Below, piece by piece: positions 1-11,784 of a stretch of DNA of 64,000 nt. The position numbers and the translations under genes are program-made. The stretch lies in contig OZ038385.1 of the NCBI GenBank assembly GCA_964036045.1, positions 42,698,367 through 42,762,366 on the forward strand, given 5' to 3'. Position 1 is the first letter of the stretch. Each line of letters starts with the position of its first letter. The DNA is from Eutreptiella sp. 'Long Island Sound 2002' (taxonomy: Eukaryota > Euglenozoa > Euglenophyceae > Eutreptiales > Eutreptiaceae). Under the pieces are notes generated by a model, which saw nothing but the letters and a program-made list of their open reading frames with translations, was not told the DNA's origin and did not search any database.

Positions 1-523
1 CCCCATGACCACCGCCGTGCCACTCCCCTGTCCACACTCCACATGTGAGCGGCGCTGGGGCCTCCACACGCCACACGTGCGGTGCTGCCAGGCGGTGGGG
101 GTAGGACTGGGGGAGGGGGGGGGGGGGGGCTCCTGCATCCCTTTGGTCTGCTCCACCCACTCGGGATGGCTCCGGGCTTTTGCCGGGGGACTTCCGCCTG
201 CGCTCTTGTCGAGCCGGCCTTCCGTAGGTACGCCTGCCTCAGTCCGTTCTCGAGTTCCACTCGGCCTGCCCCTCTGCCGTTTCGCACCGCTGAGCCCGGG
301 ATCTTCGCTCTGTTGCGGCCCACGTGCCATCGATTGGGCTGAGACTCTCATGCGCATGCGGGTCAGAGGGGGGCGGGGGGTACCAAAAATGGCCTGAAAA
401 GAGGTGCCTATTGCAAGACTTGAGTTTCCCCCGCTGCAAAAACTTTGGGAGGGCAGGGGGTCTGGGGGTGGGGGCTGATGGGAGGGGGGGCCCTTTCCCG
501 AGGGCACAGCCCCATGAGGCGAC
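1..523 (-). other. Probable intron or downstream part of the DUF3431 gene
   Basis: This stretch follows the putative splice donor at 523/522 on the minus strand. It contains a long G-run (about 112-130 on the plus strand) and C/G-rich low-complexity sequence. I see no exon with DUF3431 similarity. Frames open in this stretch look like antisense or chance frames. Confidence 0.3.
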
Positions 524-1249
524 CTGGAAAAAGAAGTTGAAGGCGGCGTAGCGCGGGACCCGCAGGATGTGGTGCAGGTACGAGTGCGACTCGAAGCCGA
601 CGTTCGGCAGGTGCACGTTGACGACGCGGACGTTGGCGGCGCGGAGCTCGAAGTCGGGGTGGCGGCACTTGTTGTACACGTACACCGTCACGCGGTACCG
701 CGGGGGCATGGCCGGCAGGAAGTAGCTGCCGACCCACTGCAGGCTCTCGGTGCAGCGCGCGATCACGACGTCCACCGTGTCCGCCGACGCGGTGCCGTTG
801 CCGCCCGAGGCCCCAGGGCCGCGGTCTTCTCCCGGGCCTTGGGCACTCGATGACCCGCGGTGCACATGCGACGCCGGGTCCGGGAGCGCGGAACGCCGGG
901 TCGCCGGATCCGGCGCCGCACGCCCGGCGGCGGGAGAGGCATCAACGCCGTGGCGCGTCACGTCTTGGTCGTCATTCGGCCCCCGCAGATGATCGACCGC
1001 CGCCTCACTGTCCTCTGCCACAGGGGCCTCGGGACTGGTGGGCGTTTGGTCACGCCGGAGGGAGCCCCGCGGGCTGGGGGCAGCTGCGGGCACGGCGGCT
1101 GCCTCCTGGCGGTCGGGGGCCGCCTCGCGGCGCTTCAGGGCATCACGGACGGTTTCTTTCGGTTGGTGCTCCTTGTGGTCGTTCACAGACACCCACGCAC
1201 AAAGGAAGAGGACGAAGAACAGGGCGAAGCTCGCGGCCAATTGTTGCAT
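524..1249 (-). CDS. DUF3431-type protein with N-terminal signal anchor, partial
   Basis: The frame is open on the minus strand and the ATG at 1249 is chosen because a strongly hydrophobic segment (about residues 4-20, with FALFFVLFLCAW) follows it, typical of a type II signal anchor. A longer frame reaches an ATG at 1522 but adds only low-complexity sequence. A Pro/Ala/Arg-rich stalk of about 130 residues follows. The last 80 residues match the DUF3431 pattern: DVVIARCTESLQWV, VYVYNKC, and LPNVGFESHSYLHHI. DUF3431 proteins are glycosyltransferase-like and of unknown exact role; a Golgi or ER lumenal protein is inferred. The match stops at FFFQ, where the minus strand reads CAG|GTCGCC, a plausible splice donor at 524/523. 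Downstream the frame stays open to 239 but loses all family similarity, as an intron would. The missing C-terminal part must lie in another exon, in 1-520 or beyond the left edge; I could not find it. Confidence 0.6.
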
Positions 1250-2504
1250 CGATCCATCAGTGGGCACGCAGCACGCTCTGCGATGCGGGTGGGGGGTGAG
1301 GCAGCCTGACCGTCGCAGGCCGGGGGCCTGTGACCGCACCCTATCCCCCAACACACCACCTCCCCATGCACACCACCCTACGCCCCCGCTGTGGGACCCC
1401 GATGCATGCGCAGGACCGGTACCGTGCGGCACAAAGCACAAGTGCAAAGCAAGAGTCGAAGAGGAAAGCTCTTCAGTGACATGTCGTGGGCGCCCTCCGC
1501 TGCGGTAAACAAGATGGCACATGGAGTACGCCTGTTCACCGCACCTGAAGTCCTACGAACTATCAATCCGGTCGACGGAGGGCAGAACACGATGCCGCCA
1601 TACGTCCTGACAAAGCATCACAGCGTCTCAGCAGTAGCCCCCCTCGACCAGGCCATCTCCACCCCATGCCCAACACCCTACACCCACGCATTGGACATGG
1701 ACATGCAATTAGTGGAGGGCACGGCACCAGCACACAGGGATTCCACCCAAGGGCGACCATTCACTACACCGTGAATGTGCTCGCAGAAGCGGCACAGCAC
1801 GCCGTCAACCAAACTGCTCCAATCCACAGGCGGTGCCATTGTTCACTGTTGGTCAAGCATACGCACACTTTGACACGTGCAAGCGCAATCACCCCACAAT
1901 CGATGTCCCATGGGGGGCCATATCGACGTGCAGCCGGCCGCTCGCGACATGGCGCCGGCTCCGATCGGCATGGAGCCCGTGAGAGGGCCTCGATCGCATC
2001 GCGCGCCTCAGTCGGCGCGTCATTTCCAATTCAATACCGTATCACAGGCGGGGGCGCGGTGGCCCCCTGCAGCCCCCAACGAACCCCCACACCATCAGCC
2101 CCGGGGCTGCGACGAAGATGCCCCTTCCCGAACAAAGGCAGGGGCCACCCGCTGCGGCGGTTCAGTGCCGTATGACCGCGTTGTTGCCGCATCCCATGTC
2201 CCCATCGTCCTACGCCCGTCCCTTGACGCACCGCACGCGAGGCACTCCCAGTCCCCCAACGGCACGTGCCCAGCCCTTACCGCCACGAGGGATCCGTGGG
2301 TACCACGATGCCTTCGCCGGTCACCCCCAAGAGCCCGCAGGTGTAGTGTAGAATGCTTCTTTCTTTGGGTCCCAGCGACGGCGAGTAGGCGCTGGAGCAG
2401 CCTCTCGGAGCCAAGGTTTGGCTGGTTCCCGTGACCCCAGTCTCGTCCCGACACAGGCCCAGTGTAAATCGAACAACCATTTGACGGGCGGGGGCGCGCA
2501 CACA
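1250..2504. other. No recognisable gene
   Basis: Several frames of 60-185 codons are open on both strands, but they overlap each other, lack recognisable domains and have a composition that follows the GC-rich sequence. Part of 1250-1522 is likely the 5' untranslated region or promoter of the DUF3431-type gene. I see no tRNA, rRNA or clear repeat. Confidence 0.4.
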
Positions 2505-2867
2505 CTGTACCCCCCCCCCCCATTTGTATAAGCTACGCCAATGTCCCAAATTAATACGGTCCCTACGTCTACTGTGGCTTGGACACGGGCGTGGCTTGCG
2601 CGCGACACATACAACTACCAACACCGGGCACAAACCGGGTTCAAAAAGAGAGGATTACATGGTGAGCTGGTGCAAGAAATGGGCATATAATGCACAAACA
2701 TCCCCAAAATCAGAGCTATGTGTGTTCAAGTGGCAAACACTCACAACAAATGTGTCCATGACCCTATGTGACTCGCAAATCCGTCACGAAACCTATGTCT
2801 TATGTGGCTGCACTACGTTTGGTACCAAATGAAAATTAGGTCCCAAATTATTACGGTCCCTACGCCT
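2505..2867. repeat. Stray, inverted and founder-like copies of the minisatellite unit
   Basis: At about 2513-2540 the plus strand reads a C-run followed by ATTTGTATAAGCTACGCC, which is the reverse complement of the core of the 46-bp minisatellite (GGCGTAGCTTATACAAA then a G-run). A direct partial copy follows at about 2545-2600 (CTACTGTGGCTTGGACACGG). Both that copy and the first array unit at 2868 are preceded by the same leader, TCCCAAATTA then TACGGTCCCTACG (2547-2570 and 2841-2866). Between 2610 and 2840 the sequence is more AT-rich and shows no gene. Confidence 0.6.
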
Positions 2868-5800
2868 ACTGTAGCTTGGACAAGGGCGTGGCTTATACAA
2901 AGGGGGCGGGGGTACTGTAGCTTGGACAAGGGCGTAGCTTATACAAAGGGGGCGGGGTACTGTAGCTTGGACAAGGGCGTAGCTTATACAAAGGGGGCGG
3001 GGTACTGTAGCTTGGACAAGGGCGTGGCTGATACAAAGGGGGCGGGGGTACTGTAGCTTGGACAAGGGCGTGGCTTATACAAAGGGGGCGGGGGTACTGT
3101 AGCTTGGACAAGGGCGTAGCTTATACAAAGGGAACGGGGGTACTGTAGCTTGGACAAGGGCGTGGCTTATACAAAGGGAGGGGGGCTACGGCCCCTACAG
3201 CTACTGCAGCTTGGACAAGGGCGTAGCTTATACAAAAGGGGCGGGGGTACTGTAGCTTGGACAAGGGCGTAGCTTATACAAAGGGGGCGGGGGAGCTGTA
3301 GCTTGGACAAGGGCGTAGCTTGTACAAAGGGGGCGTGGTACTGTAGCTTGGACAAGGGCGTAGCTTATACAAAGGGGGGGGGGTACTGTAGCTTGGACAA
3401 GGGCGTAGCTTATACAAAGGGGGCGGGGGTACTGTAGCTTGGACAAGGGCGTGGCTTATACAAAGGGGGCGGGGGTACTGTAGCTTGGACAAGGGCGTAG
3501 CTTATACAAAGGGGGCGGGGGTACTGTAGCTTGGACAAGGGCGTAGCTTATACAAAGGGGGCGGGGTACTGTAGCTTGGACAAGGGCGTAGCTTATACAA
3601 AGGGGGCGGGGGTACTGTAGCTTGGACAAGGGCGTAGCTGATACAAAGGGGGCGGGGGTACTGTAGCTTGGACAAGGGCGTAGCTTATACAAAGGGGGCG
3701 GGGGTACTGTAGCTTGGACAGGGGCGTAGCTTATACAAAGGGGGGGGGGGTACTGTAGCTTGGACAAGGGCGTAGCTGATACAAAGGGGGGGGGGGGTAC
3801 TGTAGCTTGGACAAGGGCGTGGCTTATACAAAGGGGGGGGGGGTACTGTAGCTTGGACAAGGGCGTAGCTTATACAAAGGGGGCGGGGGTACTGTAGCTT
3901 GGACAAGGGCGTAGCTTATACAAAGGGGGCGGGGGTACTGTAGCTTGGACAAGGGCGTAGCTGATACAAAGGGGGCGGGGGTACTGTAGCTTGGACAAGG
4001 GCGTAGCTTATACAAAGGGGGCGGGGGTACTGTAGCTTGGACAGGGGCGTAGCTTATACAAAGGGGGGGGGGGTACTGTAGCTTGGACAAGGGCGTAGCT
4101 GATACAAAGGGGGGGGGGGTACTGTAGCTTGGACAAGGGCGTGGCTTATACAAAGGGGGGGGGGGTACTGTAGCTTGGACAAGGGCGTAGCTTATACAAA
4201 GGGGGCGGGGGTACTGTAGCTTGGACAGGGGCGTAGCTTATACAAAGGGGGGGGGGTACTGTAGCTTGGACAGGGGCGTAGCTTATACAAAGGGGGCGGG
4301 GGTACTGTAGCTTGGACAAGGGCGTAGCTTATACAAAGGGGGGGGGGGTACTGTAGCTTGGACAGGGGCGTAGCTTATACAAAGGGGGCGGGGGTACTGT
4401 AGCTTGGACAAGGGCGTGGCTTATACAAAGGGGGGGGGTACTGTAGCTTGGACAGGGGCGTAGCTTATACAAAGGGGGCGGGGGTACTGTAGCTTGGACA
4501 GGGGCGTAGCTTATACAAAGGGGGGGGGGGTACTGTAGCTTGGACAAGGGCGTGGCTGATACAAAGGGGGCGGGGGTACTGTAGCTTGGACAAGGGCGTA
4601 GCTTATACAAAGGGGGCGGGGGTACTGTAGCTTGGACAAGGGCGTAGCTTATACAAAGGGGGCGGGGGTACTGTAGCTTGGACAAGGGCGTAGCTTATAC
4701 AAAGGGGGCGGGGGTACTGTAGCTTGGACAAGGGCGTAGCTTATACAAAGGGGGCGGGGGTACTGTAGCTTGGACAAGGGCGTGGCTTATACAAAGGGGG
4801 AGGGGGTACTGTAGCTTGGACAAGGGCGTGGCTTACACAAAGGGGGCGGGGGTACTGTAGCTTGGACAAGGGCGTGGCTTATACAAAGGGGGCGGGGGTA
4901 CTGTAGCTTGGACAAGGGCGTAGCTTATACAAAGGGGGCGGGGGTACTGTAGCTTGGACAAGGGCGTGGCTTATACAAAGGGGGGGAGGGTACTGTAGCT
5001 TGGACAAGGGCGTAGCTGATACAAAGGGGGCGGGGGTACTGTAGCTTGGACAAGGGCGTAGCTGATACAAAGCGGGCGGGGGTACTGTAGCTTGGACAAG
5101 GGCGTAGCTTATACAAAGGGGGCGGGGGTACTGTAGCTTGGACAAGGGCGTGGCTTATACAAAGGGGGGGGGGGTACTGTAGCTTGGACAAGGGCGTGGC
5201 TTATACAAAGGGGGCGGGGGTACTGTAGCTTGGACAAGGGCGTAGCTTATACAAAGGGGGGGAGGGGTACTGTAGCTTGCACAAGGGCGTAGCTTATACA
5301 AAGGGGGCGGGGGTACTGTAGCTTGGACAAGGGCGTGGCTTACACAAAGGGGGCGGGGGTACTGTAGCTTGGACAAGGGCGTGGCTGATACAAAGGGGGC
5401 GGGGGTACTGTAGCTTGGACAAGGGCGTGGCTTATACAAAGGGGGCGGGGGTACTGTAGCTTGGACAAGGGCGTAGCTTATACAAAGGGGGCGGGGGTAC
5501 TGTAGCTTGGACAAGGGCGTAGCTTATACAAAGGGGGCGGGGGTACTGTAGCTTGGACAAGGGCGTAGCTTATACAAAGGGGGCGGGGGTACTGTAGCTT
5601 GGACAAGGGCGTAGCTTATACAAAGGGGGCGGGGGTACTGTAGCTTGGACAAGGGCGTAGCTTATACAAAGGGGGCGGGGGTACTGTAGCTTGGACAAGG
5701 GCGTAGCTTATACAAAGGGGGGGGGGGTACTGTAGCTTGGACAAGGGCGTGGCTTATACAAAGGGGGCGGGGGTACTGTAGCTTGGACAAGGGCGTGGCT

Positions 5801-8800
5801 TATACAAAGGGGGCGGGGGTACTGTAGCTTGGACAAGGGCGTAGCTTATACAAAGGGGGCGGGGGTACTGTAGCTTGGACAAGGGCGTGGCTTATACAAA
5901 GGGGGCGGGGGTACTGTAGCTTGGACAAGGGCGTGGCTTACACAAAGGGGGCGGGGGTACTGTAGCTTGGACAAGGGCGTAGCTGATACAAAGGGGGCGG
6001 GGGTACTGTAGCTTGGACAAGGGCGTAGCTGATACAAAGGGGGCGGGGGTACTGTAGCTTGGACAAGGGCGTAGCTTATACAAAGGGGGCGGGGGTACTG
6101 TAGCTTGGACAAGGGCGTAGCTTATACAAAGGGGGCGGGGGTACTGTAGCTTGGACAAGGGCGTAGCTTATACAAAGGGGGGGGGGGTACTGTAGCTTGG
6201 ACAAGGGCGTGGCTTATACAAAGGGGGCGGGGGTACTGTAGCTTGGACAAGGGCGTGGCTTATACAAAGGGGGCGGGGGTACTGTAGCTTGGACAAGGGC
6301 GTAGCTTATACAAAGGGGGCGGGGTACTGTAGCTTGGACAAGGGCGTGGCTTATACAAAGCGGGCGGGGGTACTGTAGCTTGGACAAGGGCGTAGCTTAT
6401 ACAAAGGGGGGGGGGTACTGTAGCTTGGACAAGGGCGTGGCTTATACAAAGGGGGGGGGGTACTGTAGCTTGGACAAGGGCGTAGCTGATACAAAGGGGG
6501 CGGGGGTACTGTAGCTTGGACAAGGGCGTAGCTGATACAAAGGGGGCGGGGGTACTGTAGCTTGGACAAGGGCGTAGCTTATACAAAGGGGGCGGGGGTA
6601 CTGTAGCTTGGACAAGGGCGTAGCTTATACAAAGGGGGGGGGGTACTGTAGCTTGGACAAGGGCGTAGCTTATACAAAGGGGGGGGGGTACTGTAGCTTG
6701 GACAAGGGCGTGGCTTATACAAAGGGGGCGGGGGTACTGTAGCTTGGACAAGGGCGTGGCTTATACAAAGGGGGCGGGGGTACTGTAGCTTGGACAAGGG
6801 CGTAGCTTATACAAAGGGGGCGGGGTACTGTAGCTTGGACAAGGGCGTGGCTTATACAAAGGGGGCGGGGGTACTGTAGCTTGGACAAGGGCGTAGCTTA
6901 TACAAAGGGGGCGGGGGTACTGTAGCTTGGACAAGGGCGTAGCTTATACAAAGGGGGCGGGGTACTGTAGCTTGGACAAGGGCGTGGCTTATACCAAGGG
7001 GGCGGGGGTACTGTAGCTTGGACAAGGGCGTAGCTTATACAAAGGGGGGGGGGGTACTGTAGCTTGGACAAGGGCGTAGCTTATACAAAGGGGGCGGGGG
7101 TACTGTAGCTTGGACAAGGGCGTAGCTGATACAAAGGGGGCGGGGTACTGTAGCTTGGACAAGGGCGTAGCTTATACAAAGGGGGCGGGGGTACTGTAGC
7201 TTGGACAAGGGCGTAGCTTATACAAAGGGGGCGGGGGTACTGTAGCTTGGACAAGGGCGTGGCTTATACAAAGGGGGCGGGGGTACTGTAGCTTGGACAA
7301 GGGCGTGGCTTATACAAAGGGGGCGGGGGTACTGTAGCTTGGACAAGGGCGTAGCTTATACAAAGGGGGCGGGGTACTGTAGCTTGGACAAGGGCGTAGC
7401 TTATACAAAGGGGGCGGGGGTACTGTAGCTTGGACAAGGGCGTGGCTTATACAAAGGGGGGGAGGGGTACTGTAGCTTGGACAAGGGCGTAGCTTATACA
7501 AAGGGGGCGGGGGTACTGTAGCTTGGACAAGGGCGTGGCTTATACAAAGGGGGCGGGGGTACTGTAGCTTGGACAAGGGCGTAGCTTATACAAAGGGGGC
7601 GGGGGTACTGTAGCTTGGACAAGGGCGTAGCTTATACAAAGGGGGCGGGGGTACTGTAGCTTGGACAAGGGCGTAGCTTATACAAAGGGGGCGGGGGTAC
7701 TGTAGCTTGGACAAGGGCGTAGCTTATACAAAGGGGGCGGGGGTACTGTAGCTTGGACAGGGGCGTAGCTTATACAAAGGGGGCGGGGGTACTGTAGCTT
7801 GGACAAGGGCGTAGCTTATACAAAGGGGGCGGGGGTACTGTAGCTTGGACAAGGGCGTGGCTTATACAAAGGGGGGGGGTACTGTAGCTTGGACAAGGGC
7901 GTAGCTGATACAAAGGGGGCGGGGTACTGTAGCTTGGACAAGGGCGTAGCTTATACAAAGGGGGCGGGGGTACTGTAGCTTGGACAAGGGCGTGGCTTAT
8001 ACAAAGGGGGGGGGGGTACTGTAGCTTGGACAAGGGCGTAGCTTATACAAAGGGGGCGGGGTACTGTAGCTTGGACAAGGGCGTAGCTTATACAAAGGGG
8101 GTGGGCGTACTGCAGCTTAGACAAGGGCGTAGCTTATACAAAGGGCGTGGGGGTACTGTAGCTTGGACAAGGGCGTAGCTTATACAAAGGGGGCGGGGGT
8201 ACTGTAGCTTGGACAAGGGTGTAGCTTATACAAAGGGGGCGGGGGTACTGTAGCTTGGACAAGGGCGTAGCTTATACAAAGGGGGCGGGGGTACTGTAGC
8301 TTGGACAAGGGCGTAGCTTATACAAAGGGGGCGGGGGTACTGTAGCTTGGACAAGGGCGTAGCTTATACAAAGGGGGGGGGGTACTGTAGCTTGGACAGG
8401 GGCGTAGCTTATACAAAGGGGGCGGGGGTACTGTAGCTTGGACAAGGGCGTAGCTTATACAAAGGGGGCGGGGGTACTGTAGCTTGGACAAGGGCGTAGC
8501 TTATACAAAGGGGGCGGGGGTACTGTAGCTTGGACAGGGGCGTAGCTTATACAAAGGGGGCGGGGGTACTGTAGCTTGGACAAGGGCGTAGCTTACACAA
8601 AGGGGGCGGGGGTACTGTAGCTTGGACAAGGGCGTAGCTTATACAAAGGGGGCGGGGGTACTGTAGCTTGGACAAGGGCGTAGCTTATACAAAGGGGGCG
8701 GGGGTACTGTAGCTTGGACAAGGGCGTAGCTTATACAAAAGGGGGCGGGGGTACTGTAGCTTGGACAAGGGCGTAGCTTATACAAAGGGGGCGGGGGAGC

Positions 8801-9743
8801 TGTAGCTTGGACAAGGGCGTAGCTTATACAAAGGGGGGGGGGTACTGTAGCTTGGACAAGGGCGTAGCTTATACAAAGGGGGCGGGGGTACTGTAGCTTG
8901 GACAAGGGCGTAGCTTATACAAAGGGGGCGGGGGTACTGTAGCTTGGACAAGGGCGTAGCTTATACAAAGGGGGGGGGGGTACTGTAGCTTGGACAGGGG
9001 CGTAGCTTATACAAAGGGGGCGGGGGTACTGTAGCTTGGACAAGGGCGTAGCTTATACAAAGGGGGCGGGGGTACTGTAGCTTGGACAAGGGCGTAGCTT
9101 ATACAAAGGGGGCGGGGGTACTGTAGCTTGGACAAGGGCGTAGCTTATACAAAGGGGGCGGGGGTACTGTAGCTTGGACAGGGGCGTAGCTTATACAAAG
9201 GGGGCGGGGGTACTGTAGCTTGGACAAGGGCGTAGCTTATACAAAGGGGGCGGGGGTACTGTAGCTTGGACAAGGGCGTAGCTTATACAAAGGGGGCGGG
9301 GGTACTGTAGCTTGGACAAGGGCGTAGCTTATACAAAGGGGGCGGGGGTACTGTAGCTTGGACAAGGGCGTAGCTTATACAAAAGGGGGGGGGGTATTGT
9401 AGCTTGGACAAGGGCGTAGCTTATACAAAGGGGGCGGGGGTACTGTAGCTTGGACAAGGGCGTAGCTTATACAAAGGGGGGGGGGTACTGTAGCTTGGAC
9501 AAGGGCGTAGCTTATACAAAGGGGGCGGGGTACTGTAGCTTGGACAAGGGCGTAGCTTATACAAAGGGGGCGGGGGTACTGTAGCTTGGACAAGGGCGTA
9601 GCTTATACAAAGGGGGCGGGGTACTGTAGCTTGGACAAGGGCGTAGCTTATACAAACGGGGCGGGGTACTGTAGCTTGGACAAGGGCGTAGCTTATACAA
9701 AGGGGGGGGGGGGTACTGTAGCTTGGACAAGGGCGTAGCTTAT
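2868..9743. repeat. 46-bp G-rich minisatellite array, about 150 units
   Basis: The unit begins ACTGTAGCTTGGACAAGGGC and ends with a G-run, usually five G, one C, five G, then T. Normal period is 46 bp; units vary by 1-4 bp, almost only through G-run length or loss of the central C. Recurrent point variants are GTAGCTTATA or GTGGCTTATA or GTAGCTGATA, and ACAAGGG or ACAGGGG. They recur in blocks, for example the seven-unit pattern around 3690-3860 seen again around 3880-4160, showing block duplication. A few decayed units occur near 3120-3210 and 8100-8150. Long minus-strand frames run through the array because three units (138 bp) have no stop, but they start at TTG and just cycle the repeat, so I do not call them genes. 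Confidence 0.97.
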
Positions 9744-9890
9744 CTGCAAAACGGTGGAAAGTCCAGCAATAGGTCCCCACCGACAGACCTATGCCCTCAT
9801 CAAGTATCTCGCGGCGCAGCCGCGGCACAAATTGTTTATATTGTCCATCAAGGCGCCGTTAGGCGCCAACGCGCCGTCACAGATTGGGTT
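9744..9890 (-). other. LINE-1 3' untranslated tail
   Basis: About 147 bp between the RNase H stop and the end of the minisatellite. No poly-A, no hairpin of note and no gene. The exact LINE end is set by the last recognisable minisatellite bases (GGGCGTAGCTTAT). Confidence 0.5.
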
Positions 9891-10820
9891 TCAGCTCAGG
9901 ACGCCCTGCGCCACCCTCCTGCCCCGCTTCTTGGGGTTGTCACTGACGTCCGTGCTGTAGTCATTGCTGTCCCCCCACCCCATTGAGTCCAAACTCGACG
10001 CTGGACCTCCTTCAGGCGCATCAACTTCCCTAGACTGACTCCCTGTGTTATGCGAGTATCCACTATCGCTGGCCTCCCCCTCCCCAGACGACATTTCCTC
10101 GAGCCCCAACTCCTCCCATTGCTGCTCCAGGCGGCGTCGTTTAGGGAGGGAGTCCTCATTATACAGATGCGACAGTCTCCCCTGCTCTGCCATCTTGTCT
10201 GCCTCCTCATTGCCCGCCACCCCCAGGTGAGACGGCACCCATCGTACTTGGAGCCGGTCCCCTGCGAGCTCCCGCTCCGCCAGGACAGACATCCACAGTT
10301 CCCTATGTTCTACCTCCTTCCCTGACACCCTCCACTGATGTCGCTGCCACTTACTTGACCACTGCGTAATCCCCTTGAAAACATATTCCGAATCTAAAAC
10401 TACAATCATGCGTTCTTCCCATCGTCTGCTGCGGACGGCATGCACGACTCCCCGCAACTCAGCCCTGCTCACACTTTGCTTTTCATCCAGTGGTACAAAA
10501 TCAGAGCTGTTACGCAGTGAGTCGTGCCAGTACCACGCCCCATACCCTGCCTGCGCCCAACCTCGGACCACCTTCACTGAGCCGTCCGTGTATACAACAG
10601 TCCAACCCTCCCCTACCAAACTGTCCAGTTCGGCCACCAACTTCTTCTTATATGCCCCCCATTTTTCCTCCTTCAGTTGTTGCCTGTCCACCTGCGGCCC
10701 TCCACCGACCGTTGTTGGTTGCTGGGGGGGTCCCTGGAAAATCCCTGGCATCGCTGGGTTGTCAAACCACCCATCCAGGATCTTAATAAATAGGAACAGG
10801 TCACGTCGCGGCGCTGCCAT
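9891..10820 (-). CDS. LINE-1 RNase H domain (open frame)
   Basis: A 309-residue open frame with a complete type I RNase H active site: Asp79 (YTDGS), Glu121 (RAELRGVV), Asp143 (VLDSEYVF), His198 and Asp208 (WVPSHLGVAGNEEAD). In LINEs this domain removes the RNA strand after first-strand synthesis. The C-terminal 90 residues are acidic and Ser-rich and end in a basic patch (NPKKRGRR). The ATG at 10820 is only the first in frame; the domain was originally the C-terminal part of ORF2, joined to the Cys/His region now in another frame. It ends at a TGA, 9891-9893. Although the domain is intact, the element around it is broken. Confidence 0.85.
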   Translation of the reverse strand: MAAPRRDLFLFIKILDGWFDNPAMPGIFQGPPQQPTTVGGGPQVDRQQLKEEKWGAYKKKLVAELDSLVGEGWTVVYTDGSVKVVRGWAQAGYGAWYWHDSLRNSSDFVPLDEKQSVSRAELRGVVHAVRSRRWEERMIVVLDSEYVFKGITQWSSKWQRHQWRVSGKEVEHRELWMSVLAERELAGDRLQVRWVPSHLGVAGNEEADKMAEQGRLSHLYNEDSLPKRRRLEQQWEELGLEEMSSGEGEASDSGYSHNTGSQSREVDAPEGGPASSLDSMGWGDSNDYSTDVSDNPKKRGRRVAQGVLS

Positions 10821-11784
10821 GTTGGACTCGGCGCTCTAGCGCCGCAGAACCCCCGCCCGCCCTGCAATGAATTCATCCAACGTTGCTGGCTAGTGTTGGT
10901 ACTTTGCCCTGCAACGTAGGTTACACTGTGCCTTGAGACCCGCCCACAGCAGCAGCCTTGGGTGGTAGTAATGGAGAGCAGAGGGAAGTCTCGCAGCAAG
11001 CGGCTCCGCTCCACCTTCACCCCCCCCGCGTCCACCATCCTGAATGCCTTTCTTACTGTGCTCTGCATAAATGTGGAAAACATGCAATGGCGGAACACAT
11101 GTTCGTGACTTTCCACCCTCCCATCCAGCAGACACAATTTGCCCCCCAACCTCTCCATGCGTGTACCCACCGGCAATTTCTTCCACAACGTTCTGCGAAG
11201 AAAATCTCGATCCCATTTAGGTAAAAACAACCGCCCAAACGCTTGCCACACTTCTGATGGCTGCCGCGGCTCATGGCGCCGCTTGTGCTGCATAAACAGC
11301 AGCATTTTTCTTGTTGACTAGTGGTTCATCCAGCGCCCAAGCTCAGGGCCCATATACCGTGGCCGAGAAGCCGAAGGCGGCGCCAACAATCGGTGTATTC
11401 CCTCCAAATAGACTCCTTGGCAGGTGGGTGCAATGTGGTCATACAAGCTCAGGGGTATGCCCCCCCCCCCCCCTCCACCAAGTCCACCCACCGCAGCACC
11501 ACTTTCTTCAGCAATGCCGGGCAGTGGCAGGTCAGTTGGAAGGCATTCGCAAACAGAGAGTTGTGCCACACTCGCATCAAAGGCAGCCTCGCCGCTCGGG
11601 GGGATCAACCCCCCCACCTGTGCACCGTGGAATAACTCTTCACCGAGCCCTGCAGAAAGGATGGCACTGGCAAAGGCAGGGAGCTCATCTGGAAATATGG
11701 CAAGAACTCTTCATCGAAAAGCATCCCCTGTGCCCCAGCCCACCGTCGAAACGGGCCCACGTGCCGCTCCGCGAACCACGATGG
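10821..11784 (-). pseudogene. LINE-1 linker with zinc-finger-like Cys/His motif
   Basis: This connects the RT to the RNase H. Around 11305-11050 one frame reads WKKLPVGTRMERLGG and then LCLLDGRVESHEHVFRHC, a C-x-ES-H-x-H-x3-C arrangement like the zf-RVT motif found after many LINE RT domains. LINE-A and LINE-B have a counterpart (CPFEPFVETHQHFFEGC). The 11318-11617 frame holds a Gly/Pro-rich low-complexity linker. The frame breaks around 11310 and again before the RNase H frame, so this part is not translatable as one protein. Confidence 0.65.

Noticed and set aside
1391-2434. Plus-strand frames of 100-185 codons
   Set aside because: No domain, mutually overlapping and with composition typical of chance frames in GC-rich DNA.
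2757-2785. Similarity of CATGACCCTATGTGACTCGC to the satellite (CATGACCCTAGTCTCAC)
   Set aside because: Too short and gapped, with no further satellite sequence nearby.
2868-9743. CRISPR-like array
   Set aside because: Repeats are contiguous without unique spacers, the sequence is eukaryotic and no cas genes are present.
2868-9743. Telomeric repeat
   Set aside because: The unit is 46 bp and lacks TTAGGG-type or TTTAGGG-type motifs.
3167-9828. Many minus-strand Pro/Tyr/Leu-rich frames through the minisatellite (pattern SKLQYP, then LVQATVP)
   Set aside because: They start at TTG, consist only of the 46-bp repeat read in three rotating frames and break wherever a G-run changes length.
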